Assembly (NCBI GenBank): GCA_019634165.1
Contig: JAHQVT010000003.1
Coordinates: 124,001-188,000, forward strand
Reading direction: 5' to 3'
Length of the DNA: 64,000 nt
DNA from: Rhodospirillales bacterium
GTDB lineage: Bacteria; Pseudomonadota; Alphaproteobacteria; Rhodospirillales; Thalassospiraceae
Part shown: piece by piece, positions 9,284 through 17,914 of the stretch
Numbering within the stretch: the stretch's first letter is position 1
Layout of the letters: each line of letters opens with the position of its first letter
Made by a program: the position numbers and the translations under genes
The notes under the pieces: generated by a model
Database searches by the model: none
Seen by the model: only the letters and a program-made list of their open reading frames with translations
Told to the model about the DNA's origin: nothing

Positions 9284-9305
9284 TTATGGAACGATCATTC
9301 TATAA
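9284..9305. promoter_or_regulatory. TetR operator candidate (peroxiredoxin promoter)
   Basis: A 22-bp imperfect palindrome: TTATGGAACGA joined to TCATTCTATAA, 9 of 11 pairs symmetric. It sits 41 bases upstream of the peroxiredoxin start and shares TGGAACGA...TTC..TAA with the site at 9994-10015. Binding by the adjacent TetR protein is inferred from this repetition. Confidence 0.6.
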
Positions 9306-9385
9306 CGCAACAAGTAAAACCGGTAATCACTGAACTGTGATCTTCTGAGGCCTTGGGAAAGGTTGGAAAGTGTTTGCGAACTTGC

Positions 9386-9967
9386 TTAGTCGAGGGCCGC
9401 TAAAATGGTGTTTGTAAAATCGTTTAGCGTTTCCGTATCGGCACCGCGGCGCGACATCATCTGAACACCTTGGATCGACCCGGCGAAGAACCGAGACAAG
9501 GCGCGCACGTTTTTATCTTTGGCGATGGAGCCTTGCTTGATGCCACGGGTCAGGGCCGCGCTAAACATGTCTTCGACACGGCGAAACGCCTGATGGGCAA
9601 TCGCGGCGGTTTCTGGATCATGCGGGGCCAGTTCCATACCGGAATTGACAATAAGGCAGCCCTTATGGCGACCTTCAGCACAGCCATTCTTCGCCGCATC
9701 CCGAAAGGTCTTTTCGATTGCTTTGCGGCCATCTTCGATTTCACGCAGGTCGGCAAAGCGTTTGGCGCTGATTTTTTGGCTATAGTGATCGAGAACGCGC
9801 AGGAATAATGCCTTTTTGTCACCAAAGCTTGCATACATGCTCGCACGGTTCAGCCCGGTTTGATCCACCAGATCCTGAACAGAGGTGGATTCAAACCCTT
9901 TGCTCCAAAAGATGTTCATCGCGTTATCAAGAACGCTTTCTTCATCAAATGCGCGTGGCCGGGGCAT
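9386..9967 (-). CDS. TetR/AcrR family transcriptional regulator
   Basis: A 193-residue one-component repressor. The N-terminal HTH spans about 8-55: FDEESVLDNAMNIFWSKGFE, then TSVQDLVDQTGLNRASMYASF, the standard TetR recognition helix. The C-terminal ligand domain carries Cys96 and Cys104 in NGCAEGRHKGCLIVNS; the GCLxVN stretch is common in this subgroup, and a redox or electrophile-sensing role is possible. It lies upstream of the peroxiredoxin gene in the same direction. Near-identical palindromes precede both genes, which supports autoregulation and control of the peroxiredoxin. The inducer is unknown. Confidence 0.9.
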   Translation of the reverse strand: MPRPRAFDEESVLDNAMNIFWSKGFESTSVQDLVDQTGLNRASMYASFGDKKALFLRVLDHYSQKISAKRFADLREIEDGRKAIEKTFRDAAKNGCAEGRHKGCLIVNSGMELAPHDPETAAIAHQAFRRVEDMFSAALTRGIKQGSIAKDKNVRALSRFFAGSIQGVQMMSRRGADTETLNDFTNTILAALD

Positions 9968-9993
9968 GGCAGTTCCTTGCGTGTCTTAGAGAT

Positions 9994-10015
9994 AATTGGA
10001 ACGAGTGTTCCGTAA
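9994..10015. promoter_or_regulatory. TetR operator candidate (autoregulatory site)
   Basis: The core GGAAC-GAGT-GTTCC is a perfect inverted repeat at 9998-10011, 30 bases upstream of the tetR start. It shares the half-site TGGAACGA and the trailing TTC..TAA with the palindrome at 9284-9305. Confidence 0.6.
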
Positions 10016-10108
10016 CTGATTAAAGATGGCGGGTATCGATCGGAAAATCAACTATTGCTGCTTCACGTGGTCGTGTGGCGATGGGGAAAGGTCGCGGCAT
10101 CTTGCGCG

Positions 10109-10636
10109 TTAGCGCCGATCAAGGGTGACAAAGCTGTAATCCGGGCCGTCCGGGTTTTCAATCTTCTGGCGGGCGGTTTCCACCCATTGATCAGTTGGCA
10201 ACGGATCAAGGAACGTATCACCATCAATTTCGCCATGGACTTCGGTTAATTCGAAACGGGTGGTGAAGGGCAGGGCAAGCTTATAAATCTGTGCCCCGCC
10301 AGCAATGATCACTTCATTGACACCATCAGTCGCGGCAATTTTATCGCCCAGTTTGACCGCACTTTCGACATCGTGGCACACGCGGACATTTTCATGATCA
10401 AATGACCAGTCTTTATCGCGGGTGACAACAATGGTGACGCGTTTTGGAAGGGGGCGCCCAATTGCCTCGAATGTGACACGGCCCATGATCATCGGCTTGC
10501 CAAGGGTCAGTGCCTTAAACCGTTTGAGGTCTTCGGGCAGTTCCCATGGCATCCAGCCATCTTTGCCAATCGCGCCATTTTCGGCCGCCGCAACAACGGC
10601 AACCCGTTCGATCCGGTCATTATTGTTGGCAGGCAT
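10109..10636 (-). CDS. folA: Dihydrofolate reductase
   Basis: Reduces 7,8-dihydrofolate to tetrahydrofolate with NADPH; 175 residues. The family pattern is clear: AAAENGAIGKDGWMPWELPEDLKRFK, with Asp36 as the catalytic acid in the active-site helix, then GKPMIMGRVTFEAIGRPLP and EVIIAGGAQIYKLAL (NADPH-binding GGxxIY). Its start overlaps the last base of thyA, so the two are co-transcribed and translationally coupled. This is functionally sensible because ThyA produces the dihydrofolate that FolA recycles. Slightly longer than E. coli FolA owing to the N-terminus ([11 protein letters not shown]). Confidence 0.96.
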   Translation of the reverse strand: MPANNNDRIERVAVVAAAENGAIGKDGWMPWELPEDLKRFKALTLGKPMIMGRVTFEAIGRPLPKRVTIVVTRDKDWSFDHENVRVCHDVESAVKLGDKIAATDGVNEVIIAGGAQIYKLALPFTTRFELTEVHGEIDGDTFLDPLPTDQWVETARQKIENPDGPDYSFVTLDRR

Positions 10637-11430
10637 CAGACAGCAACCTTACCAGCAATATGCGGATGCGGGTCATAGCCGACCAATTCGAAATCATCGA
10701 ATTTGAAATCAAAGATCGATTTTACATCCGGATTGATCTTCATGGTCGGAAGTGGCCGGGTTTCACGCGATAGCTGCAATTCCACCTGTTCAAGATGGTT
10801 GGTGTAAAGGTGCGCATCGCCAAGGGTATGAACGAAATCCCCAACACCAAGATCGCAAACCTGCGCAATCATCATGGTCAGAAGCGCGTAAGAGGCAATA
10901 TTGAACGGCACGCCAAGGAAAATGTCCGCACTGCGTTGATAAAGCTGACAGGAAAGTTTTCCATCAGCGACATAGAACTGGAACAGGCAATGGCAGGGCG
11001 GCAGGGCCATGTTCGGCACATCCGCCACATTCCATGCAGAAACAATCAGGCGGCGCGAATCAGGGTTGGTTTTGATCTGATCAATCAGGCCGCTGATCTG
11101 GTCAATGGTTTGGCCATTGGCCCCTTGCCATGAACGCCATTGTCCACCGTACACCGGGCCAAGGTCGCCGTTTTCATCAGCCCATTCGTTCCAGATGCGT
11201 ACCCCGTTGTCTTGCAGATATTTGACATTGGTGTCGCCATCAAGGAACCACAGCAATTCGTGAACGATCGATTTTAAGTGCAGCTTTTTGGTGGTGATCA
11301 TCGGAAAGCCCTTGGCAAGGTCAAACCGCATCTGATGACCGAAAACCGATACGGTCCCGGTCCCGGTGCGGTCTTCCTTGCGCGTACCTGTGTCGCGCAC
11401 CAAGCGCATCAGATCGAGATATTGCTGCAT
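10636..11430 (-). CDS. thyA: Thymidylate synthase
   Basis: Converts dUMP to dTMP with methylene-THF as carbon donor, yielding dihydrofolate. At 264 residues it has exactly the E. coli length. The catalytic cysteine is Cys146 in [12 protein letters not shown], and [30 protein letters not shown] and [11 protein letters not shown] are the expected dUMP- and folate-binding blocks. It is first in a two-gene thyA-folA unit. The region upstream (11431-11576) is a short divergent intergenic stretch facing the gene at 11577. Confidence 0.97.
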   Translation of the reverse strand: MQQYLDLMRLVRDTGTRKEDRTGTGTVSVFGHQMRFDLAKGFPMITTKKLHLKSIVHELLWFLDGDTNVKYLQDNGVRIWNEWADENGDLGPVYGGQWRSWQGANGQTIDQISGLIDQIKTNPDSRRLIVSAWNVADVPNMALPPCHCLFQFYVADGKLSCQLYQRSADIFLGVPFNIASYALLTMMIAQVCDLGVGDFVHTLGDAHLYTNHLEQVELQLSRETRPLPTMKINPDVKSIFDFKFDDFELVGYDPHPHIAGKVAV

Positions 11431-11576
11431 GCTGTGTCCTGCATTTTTGGAATCGTGTTTGTCGCAGCATAGTCAGGTCCCAAGGTGCGGGCAAGCCATG
11501 CTGTTTATTGATAATCTTATGCGGTTTTGGTGATAGCTTTAGAGTTATGACAGGGTTCAAGTAAACGGAGGCTGCT

Positions 11577-12143
11577 GTGCAGGTAAGTGCGCGTTGGTGT
11601 GACTGGGATGGTAACGGGCTTGAACATTGTGTTCTTGATCAGGGGGATGGTGGCCTTGTTCTGGAAGGTGTTGTAGCCGGAACACGCGGTGGTCAATATG
11701 GCGGTAGTTATCTTGTTCGGACAGACGCCCAGTTTAGAACGCGGGAGGTGCGCGTAAGCTATGTGGCGGGACCGAAGATGCATATCGAATCTGATGGTGA
11801 AGGCCACTGGCATGACAAGATTGCCAATGTTGCGTTGTCGTTTCTTGATGGGTGTTTTGATGTTGATATTGGCATAACGCCTGCGACAAACATGCTGCCG
11901 ATCAAACGGTTGAACCTTAGAGAACAAGAAAGTCAGGATATTTCGGTTGCCTATGTGCCTTTGCCCCATGAGGTCGATGGTGATTTCCTGCCGCGCTATG
12001 CCCAGCAACGTTACACATGCCTGATCGCAGGCAAGCGTTACAGATATGACGGGATTTTTCGCGCATTCAGTGCGGAGCTTGAATTCGACGGGCATGGTCT
12101 TGTTTGCGATTACCCCGATACGTTCCGCCGGGTCTTTGAATAG
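11577..12143 (+). CDS. Putative glycolipid-binding domain protein (PA1994-like)
   Basis: A 188-residue protein starting at GTG with GGAGG 5 bases upstream. The line CFDVDIGITPATNMLPIKRL, then VAYVPLPHEV, QRYTCLIAGKRYRYDG and GLVCDYPDTFRRVF match the family named 'putative glycolipid-binding' after the P. aeruginosa PA1994 structure. Biochemical function is unknown in the family. No signal peptide or membrane helix is visible, so it is probably cytosolic. Nothing nearby indicates a pathway. It precedes the tmRNA promoter on the same strand and has no obvious terminator. Confidence 0.75.
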   Translation: MQVSARWCDWDGNGLEHCVLDQGDGGLVLEGVVAGTRGGQYGGSYLVRTDAQFRTREVRVSYVAGPKMHIESDGEGHWHDKIANVALSFLDGCFDVDIGITPATNMLPIKRLNLREQESQDISVAYVPLPHEVDGDFLPRYAQQRYTCLIAGKRYRYDGIFRAFSAELEFDGHGLVCDYPDTFRRVFE

Positions 12144-12219
12144 TACTGCTTAGGCCAAGGCGTTAAATGGGACTGGAAATTCGTTTCCTTGAGCGAACTG
12201 AAAATTTTCCCAATTCCCC

Positions 12220-12249
12220 TTGCGAAACGGATGGCTTTCGACCTATATA
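12220..12249 (+). promoter_or_regulatory. Promoter of the tmRNA gene
   Basis: TTGCGA (12220-12225) and TATATA (12244-12249) separated by 18 bases, immediately before the GC-rich start of the tmRNA acceptor piece. Predicted transcription start is near 12256. Confidence 0.6.
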
Positions 12250-12255
12250 AGGCCT

Positions 12256-12592
12256 GCCGGGGTAACCCGGATACGGCGCTAAACTGCGTGACAGAATAGG
12301 CTTTACGGACCCGGGGGCGGTACCCGGCGGCTCCACCAAATTTATTGGTTGCCCGACTCAGGCAATCTTCGTGGGGCCGAAATAGGATCGACGTGAGCAG
12401 TAAAAGTCAATGTGGGCGCTCGGCATGGTACCACCGCATCGGGCCAATGTTTGTAAATGCAAACGACAACAATGCTCCGGTTGCTGTTGCTGCGTAAGCA
12501 GTACTAGCACCAAAGCGAAATTCCGGTTGCCGGGAGCGGTAATTTGGTGGGGGACGGGGCACCTAGCAACAGAACGCCCCACTCTTGTATTT
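12256..12592 (+). ncRNA. ssrA: Two-piece (circularly permuted) transfer-messenger RNA
   Basis: The 3' half is encoded first: its T-arm-like segment runs into GGCGGCTCCACCA, ending at CCA 12336-12338. After a ~34-base intervening loop the 5' half starts at 12373 with GGGGCCGAAATAGGATCGACG. GGGGCCG pairs with CGGCTCC to form a 7-bp acceptor stem across the two pieces. The tag frame is at 12459-12497: GCA AAC GAC AAC AAT GCT CCG GTT GCT GTT GCT GCG TAA, encoding ANDNNAPVAVAA (plus the charged Ala). The permuted order is the alphaproteobacterial form. It rescues stalled ribosomes and tags products for ClpXP. The outer ends are approximate; the 3' end is placed just after a GGGGC...GCCCC hairpin at 12556-12580. 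Confidence 0.93.
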
Positions 12593-12734
12593 CTTCCCAT
12601 CTGCGTTATGAATAGTGTTTGGGCTTTACCCCAAATAGATCATGTTGTGATGTAAACAGCGTGATCAAATGCTATATGACAATGACGGGTTGTGCCGGAA
12701 GATGCCGGTGTTCCCGCCAGATACAGGATTACTG

Positions 12735-13274
12735 ATGCAGAAACCGGAAGAATTCCGTTACGATCTTATGGTCGATCAGGCGCTGCGCGGCGTGGTGAAA
12801 GACATACTTGCGCGTGTGGCCGAAGAAGGCCTTTTCGGCGAGCATCATTATTACATCACCTTCCAGACCAACCATCCCGGCGTTATTTTGCCTGAAAATC
12901 AGCGCAAAGCGCATCCCGACAACATCACGGTTGTCTTGCAGCACCGTTTCTGGGATTTGAAGTCTGAAGACGATCATTTTTCTGTCGGCATGAGCTTTGA
13001 TGGCATGCCAACGACTTTGGTTGTTCCGTTTGATGCAATGCTGGCCTTTGTTGATCCGTCTGCCAACTTCATGCTGACATTTAGTGTCGAAGAAGAAATG
13101 GATGACGACGATTTCGTCTATGACGAAGATGACGATCTTGATGCCGATTTGGTTGAAGGGGATGAAGTCGCCCCAACCCTTGTTGCGGAGCCGTCAAAAT
13201 CGCGCAAAAAATCCAAAGCGGATTCGAGTGAAACCGGTGAGGTCATCGCACTGGATGCATTCCGTAAGAAATAA
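12735..13274 (+). CDS. sspB: ClpXP adaptor protein SspB, alphaproteobacterial type
   Basis: Delivers ssrA-tagged proteins to the ClpXP protease. The substrate-binding domain (about 8-115) shows DQALRGVVKDILARV, HHYYITFQTNHPGV, PDNITVVLQHRFWDL and LVVPFDAMLAFVDPSANF, matching Caulobacter SspB-alpha. A very acidic linker follows (EEEMDDDDFVYDEDDD), then a short C-terminal tail VIALDAFRKK, the ClpX-docking motif. The ATG at 12735 is chosen because AGGA lies 6 bases upstream; an in-frame ATG at 12669 would add 22 residues unlike the family. It sits directly downstream of the tmRNA, so the tagging RNA and the receptor for its tag are neighbours. Confidence 0.95.
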   Translation: MQKPEEFRYDLMVDQALRGVVKDILARVAEEGLFGEHHYYITFQTNHPGVILPENQRKAHPDNITVVLQHRFWDLKSEDDHFSVGMSFDGMPTTLVVPFDAMLAFVDPSANFMLTFSVEEEMDDDDFVYDEDDDLDADLVEGDEVAPTLVAEPSKSRKKSKADSSETGEVIALDAFRKK

Positions 13275-13283
13275 TGACTTCTG

Positions 13284-13311
13284 AAAAGGGTGGATTTATT
13301 CCGCCCTTTTT
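13284..13311 (+). terminator. Rho-independent terminator after sspB
   Basis: AAAAGGGTGG paired with CCGCCCTTTT around a 7-base loop, followed by TTC; 9 bases beyond the sspB stop. Confidence 0.85.
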
Positions 13312-13495
13312 CTTTATGCACAGACCAAAGGTGTTTTCCCGCATTCTGGTTTTGTGAAGTTGGGACCATGGTCCTGGGGCGATGATCCTAGGGGTATGAT
13401 CCTAATGTATCGTGGAATTTCGAAGCGTTTGGCGTTAAGAACGGCCACATAAAGAACAAACCCACCTTGTTTTTGAGAGAGACGAGAGCCTTCCC

Positions 13496-15112
13496 ATGAG
13501 TGATTTTGTCTATAAACCCATGTTCGATCAGGGTAAGGACACCACGCCTTATCGCAAGATCGGGGATGAGGGTGTTTCGACCGTTGATGTTAATGGCGAG
13601 ACCTATTTGAAAGTCGAACCCGAAGCGATTGAAAAACTGACCCTTCAGGCGTTTTTCGATTGTTCGCATCTTTTGCGCCCGGGCCACCTTGCACAGCTTC
13701 GCAAAATCCTTGATGACGAAGAAGCCACCCCGAATGACAAATTCGTGGCGATGGATCTTTTGAAAAACGCATCCATCGCATCGGGCGGTGTTCTTCCGAT
13801 GTGTCAGGATACCGGGACGGCAATCGTCATGGGCAAGCGCGGTGGTAAAGTCATCACCGATGGTTCCGATGAAGAAGCGCTTTCCAAAGGTATCTGGCAG
13901 GCCTATCAGAAACATAATCTGCGTTTCTCGCAGGTTTCTCCTGTTGATATGTTCGAAGAAAAGAACACCGGGTCGAACCTGCCAGCGCAGATCGATCTTT
14001 ATGCGACCAAGGGCGATGAATATAAATTCATGTTCATGGCAAAAGGCGGTGGGTCAGCCAACAAAACCTTCTTGTTCCAGCAGACCAAGGCGCTTTTGAA
14101 CCCCGAAAGCCTGCGCAAGTTTCTTGATGAGAAAATTCGCACATTGGGGACCTCAGCTTGTCCGCCCTACCATCTGTCGATTGTGATTGGCGGGACGTCT
14201 GCAGAAGCCTGCCTTAAGACCGTTAAAATGGGATCGGCGCGTTATTATGACAGCCTTCCGACCGAAGGCGGCGAGCATGGTCAGGCTTATCGCGATCTTG
14301 AATGGGAACAGAAGGTTCTTGAGATGACCCGCGAAATGGGCATCGGCGCGCAGTTTGGCGGCAAGTATTTCTGCCACGATGTGCGTGTGATCCGCCTGCC
14401 GCGTCATGGTGCAAGCTGTCCGGTTGGTCTGGGTGTGTCGTGTTCTGCTGACCGTCAGATTCTGGGCAAGATCACCAAAGACGGTATCTTTATCGAGGAT
14501 CTCGAACATGATCCGGCGAAATACCTTCCGCATGTTACGGACGAGCATCTTGATGACGAAGTGGTCAAGGTTGACCTGAACCGTCCGATGGATGAAATCC
14601 GCAAGCAGCTTTCGCAGTATTCGGTTAAAACCCGTTTGTCGCTGACCGGGACCGTCATCGTTGCCCGTGATATTGCACATGCCAAAATCAAGGAACGCCT
14701 TGATGCTGGTGAAGAAATGCCGGAATACCTGAAAAACCATCCGGTCTATTACGCCGGTCCGGCCAAAACCCCCGAAGGTATGCCTTCTGGTTCGTTTGGT
14801 CCGACCACGGCGGGCCGAATGGATGCCTATGTTGAACAGTTCCAGGCCGCTGGCGGTTCGTTCGTCATGCTGGCAAAGGGTAACCGTTCCAAGCAGGTCA
14901 AAGATGCCTGTAACAAATATGGCGGTTTCTATCTTGGTTCGATCGGTGGTCCGGCAGCACGCCTGGCGCAAGATTGCATCAAGAAGGTCGAAGTTCACGA
15001 ATACCCGGAACTTGGCATGGAAGCCGTTTGGAAAATCGAAGTTGAAGATTTCCCGGCCTTTATCGTGATTGATGACAAGGGCAATGATTTCTTCTCTGAA
15101 TTCGGTATCTGA
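13496..15112 (+). CDS. fumA: Class I fumarate hydratase (4Fe-4S)
   Basis: Interconverts fumarate and malate in the TCA cycle. At 538 residues it is a full-length single-chain class I enzyme. The N-terminal alpha domain has [18 protein letters not shown] and [20 protein letters not shown], with VSCSADRQ; the three cysteines are the iron-sulfur ligands. The C-terminal beta domain has [15 protein letters not shown] and [20 protein letters not shown], typical of the swivel domain. The upstream 220-bp gap contains the sspB terminator and a long leader. Class I enzymes are oxygen-sensitive; whether a class II FumC exists elsewhere is unknown. Confidence 0.96.
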   Translation: MSDFVYKPMFDQGKDTTPYRKIGDEGVSTVDVNGETYLKVEPEAIEKLTLQAFFDCSHLLRPGHLAQLRKILDDEEATPNDKFVAMDLLKNASIASGGVLPMCQDTGTAIVMGKRGGKVITDGSDEEALSKGIWQAYQKHNLRFSQVSPVDMFEEKNTGSNLPAQIDLYATKGDEYKFMFMAKGGGSANKTFLFQQTKALLNPESLRKFLDEKIRTLGTSACPPYHLSIVIGGTSAEACLKTVKMGSARYYDSLPTEGGEHGQAYRDLEWEQKVLEMTREMGIGAQFGGKYFCHDVRVIRLPRHGASCPVGLGVSCSADRQILGKITKDGIFIEDLEHDPAKYLPHVTDEHLDDEVVKVDLNRPMDEIRKQLSQYSVKTRLSLTGTVIVARDIAHAKIKERLDAGEEMPEYLKNHPVYYAGPAKTPEGMPSGSFGPTTAGRMDAYVEQFQAAGGSFVMLAKGNRSKQVKDACNKYGGFYLGSIGGPAARLAQDCIKKVEVHEYPELGMEAVWKIEVEDFPAFIVIDDKGNDFFSEFGI

Positions 15113-15137
15113 TTAAGTCCGACGGCCAATATGAATG

Positions 15138-15169
15138 AAACGGCGCGGGGGAAACCTTGCGCCGTTTTT
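15138..15169 (+). terminator. Rho-independent terminator after fumarase
   Basis: AAACGGCGC pairs with GCGCCGTTT around a 12-base loop and runs into a five-T tract, 26 bases past the stop. Confidence 0.85.
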
Positions 15170-15298
15170 ATTGGGCTCAGACCCCATGCATAGCTGACCC
15201 GTGGTCAAAGGGACTTGCGTCAATTTGGGGCACATGGTCTGATTTAGGGCACAGGTCTTGACCCTAGGCCAAATCAAACTCTTATCGGATAAATTGAT

Positions 15299-16219
15299 AT
15301 GTCTGAAACGTCCGCACTTCGTGCCAGCAGTGCTGCGGAAAGCCGCTTTGTCGGGGTGACATCTGCGCTTGCGACGGTGTGTATCTGGGCGGGGTGGCTG
15401 ATCGCCACCCGCTATGCCATGACGTCAAGCTTTACAGCCGTTGATATTGGCCTTTTGCGCTTTGTCGTGCCTTTTATCCTGCTGTCGCCCATCTGGATTA
15501 AAAAAGGCATCTGGCCCAAGGGATTGTCGCTGATCAACGGGCTTATGATGCTGGTTGGCTCGGGCGCGTTTTATACCCTGATGGTTGCCAGTGCGTTGCA
15601 ATTCGTACCAGCCAGCCATGTCGGCATTTTATTGCCGGGCGTGATGGCCGTTTGGGCGGTTCTGATTGCCGTTGTCCTGTTTGGTGAACGTCCGGGGAAA
15701 ACCCGCATTGTTGGATATGGTGCGGTGATTGTTGGCGTCTTGTCATTGGTTGCCCTGAAACCGGCAGGCGAGGTCAGCAGTGATATGCTGCTTGGTTATG
15801 GGCTTGTCTCGGCCGGGGCGTTTATGTGGGCGTGTTATACCCATGCCATGCGCCAAAGTGGCTTGGGCGCACTTGAAGCCGCATCCTTTGTTGGTTTTTG
15901 GTCTTTTGTCATAATGGCGATCATCGCGCTTTTCACTGGTACGACATTGGCAGATGCCCCAACGGGGGATGTGATGATGTTGGTTGTCGCACAGGGGCTT
16001 TTGGCCGGTTGTGTTGCCGTGATTACCTATGGTCTTGCCGTGCGCCATATCGGATCGACGGGCGCATCGGCCTTTGGCGCAATGACACCGGCCTTAACCG
16101 CACTTGGCGGTGTGGTTCTGTTGGGGGAAGATGGCAACCTTCCATTGGTTCTTGCGGTGGTTTTGGTGATCCTTGGCGTGATGACGGCATCTGGTGTCTT
16201 TCGCCGGAAAAAGAGTTAA
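15299..16219 (+). CDS. EamA-domain DMT superfamily transporter
   Basis: A 306-residue inner-membrane protein with ten predicted helices in two repeated EamA halves. The first half has ATVCIWAGWLIATRYAM and VDIGLLRFVVPFILL; the second ends IGSTGASAFGAMTPALTALGGVVLLGE, the usual EamA C-terminal repeat. Family members export or import small metabolites such as amino acids; the substrate is not predictable. Isolated between two plus-strand genes. The 239 bases that follow hold small inverted repeats (for example CGAAAGGGACTTTTCG) but no clear terminator or gene. Confidence 0.88.
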   Translation: MSETSALRASSAAESRFVGVTSALATVCIWAGWLIATRYAMTSSFTAVDIGLLRFVVPFILLSPIWIKKGIWPKGLSLINGLMMLVGSGAFYTLMVASALQFVPASHVGILLPGVMAVWAVLIAVVLFGERPGKTRIVGYGAVIVGVLSLVALKPAGEVSSDMLLGYGLVSAGAFMWACYTHAMRQSGLGALEAASFVGFWSFVIMAIIALFTGTTLADAPTGDVMMLVVAQGLLAGCVAVITYGLAVRHIGSTGASAFGAMTPALTALGGVVLLGEDGNLPLVLAVVLVILGVMTASGVFRRKKS

Positions 16220-16458
16220 GCCTTTCACAGCAAACATATTTCCGCACAGAGTGCCGTTTGCGGGCGTTAGGCGCCGGGGTAAACTTTACCGCGCATGCGA
16301 AAGGGACTTTTCGCGTGTGCGGTATTGCGCTAATATAGCGAAATGTGAAGGCAACGACGCCATTCACATCCAATATTGATCGGCAGGCAACGAGGCTTGC
16401 GCAACTTGTTTGGAATTCCTGATGGAATGCCGAACTGTTCAGCCTCGGAGTACCCAAT

Positions 16459-17892
16459 ATGATTGCCGGTCTTATTCGTTCTATTTCCCCTGAAAATGAT
16501 CTAGATATGCGTCGTGCGAAAAAAAGCACGGGGCTGGCAGATATTTTGCGGCTGTTGCGCAAGGTAAGTTCGGTTGCCGATGAGGCAAGCGCACGAAACG
16601 ATGCGATTTCCGATATTCTGCATGCTGTTTGTGATTATTGCGAATGGCCGGTGGGCCACGCTTATTTGCGTGACGGTGATCAATTATCATCGGCAGGTAT
16701 CTGGTCAATCAGTTCTACAATCGCGGAATCGACAATCGTCGAGTTTCGCACCCAATCGGAACAAACCGTCTTTGCCTTGGGGCAGGGTCTTATTGGCTCG
16801 GTCGCGGCAAATGGCACGGCAGTTTGCATTGGCGATGTTACGCAAAAGGATGGGTTCTTACGTGCCGGTTCTGCAGCGCGCAATGGGTTGCGTGGCTGCT
16901 TTGCCTTGCCAGTCAAACTTTCGGGACGTACCGAAGGGGTGATTGAATTTTTCAGCCCGGATGTTGCGGCACTTGATGACGAGCTGCTTGAACTTCTTGG
17001 CTTTGTCGGCGGGCAGGTTGCGCGTGTGCTTGAACGTGAACAGGTTCTAAAATCGCGGGAACAATTGGCATCTGATTTCGAAAGTCAGGTTCAAGGCACG
17101 GTTGGAATGCTGGGGGCTGCGGTTAGTCAGATGCGCAGTGCATTGGATGTTTTGGGCGATAGTACCGAACAGACCCGAACATGCAGCGATGGTATTGATC
17201 AGGCAGCACGTCGTGCCCTTTCGCGTATTGAAAATGTCGCAGATCAGATGGAAACCCTGAAAGGTCAATTGGTTGTGGTCGGGGTCGATGCCGCCGAAAC
17301 GGTTAAAACCACCCATGAGATTGGCCGTCAGGCACGCGATATGCGCGATGGGTTTGCTACCTTGCAGGATCGGGCAGCGGATGCCGAAAAGATGTTGTCA
17401 TCCATTGCTGCGATTGCCGCACAGACCAAGATGCTGGGTTTAAATGCCTCGATCGAGGCCGCACGTGTCGGCGAAGCCGGCAAGGGATTTGCGATCGTTG
17501 CCAAGGAAGTCAAAGCCCTTGCCGGACAGTCGGCCAGTGCGACTGATGAAATATCGCGCTGGATGAGTTCGATGCTTGATGCGATCACCCAGGCAGGCGG
17601 TGATATTGAACAGATCGCTGTTGCCATGGATGGTCTGCAAACCCGTGCAGAAGCCACAGCATCACAGACCGAACAGCAGGCAGGTATTTGTATTTCCGTT
17701 GCATCGGATGCTGATGTTGCCGTTGGAGAAGCCCGCTTGGTCGGTGAAAGTGCCCTGGAAATCAGTGGTGCGATAAAGCATACCGATACTGTATCAAGCG
17801 AACTGGGAAGTGCGGCCAAAAACCTTGAAACTCAAGGGGCGGAACTTAGCATGCGGGTCGAAGGGTTTGTTGGTAAAATCCTTGCAATGTAA
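16459..17892 (+). CDS. Soluble chemoreceptor: GAF domain plus methyl-accepting signalling domain
   Basis: A 477-residue protein with no signal peptide or transmembrane helix, hence a cytoplasmic MCP. Residues about 35-195 form a GAF-like sensor ([56 protein letters not shown]). After a helical linker the signalling hairpin reads [20 protein letters not shown] then [20 protein letters not shown], close to the universal MCP tip but with Lys in place of the common Asn of QTNLLALNA. The C-terminal helix is degenerate and shorter than in classical receptors. It probably senses an intracellular ligand and controls CheA or a related kinase encoded elsewhere; no che genes are in the window. Confidence 0.9.
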   Translation: MIAGLIRSISPENDLDMRRAKKSTGLADILRLLRKVSSVADEASARNDAISDILHAVCDYCEWPVGHAYLRDGDQLSSAGIWSISSTIAESTIVEFRTQSEQTVFALGQGLIGSVAANGTAVCIGDVTQKDGFLRAGSAARNGLRGCFALPVKLSGRTEGVIEFFSPDVAALDDELLELLGFVGGQVARVLEREQVLKSREQLASDFESQVQGTVGMLGAAVSQMRSALDVLGDSTEQTRTCSDGIDQAARRALSRIENVADQMETLKGQLVVVGVDAAETVKTTHEIGRQARDMRDGFATLQDRAADAEKMLSSIAAIAAQTKMLGLNASIEAARVGEAGKGFAIVAKEVKALAGQSASATDEISRWMSSMLDAITQAGGDIEQIAVAMDGLQTRAEATASQTEQQAGICISVASDADVAVGEARLVGESALEISGAIKHTDTVSSELGSAAKNLETQGAELSMRVEGFVGKILAM

Positions 17893-17914
17893 GCACCGCG
17901 CCAATTTTCTGGAG

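Noticed and set aside
11517..12095. 192-codon minus-strand frame
   Set aside because: Opposite the glycolipid-binding-like protein, which has a good SD and a family match.
14153..14998. 281-codon minus-strand frame opposite fumarase
   Set aside because: Shadow of a conserved gene; sequence has no protein-like domain.
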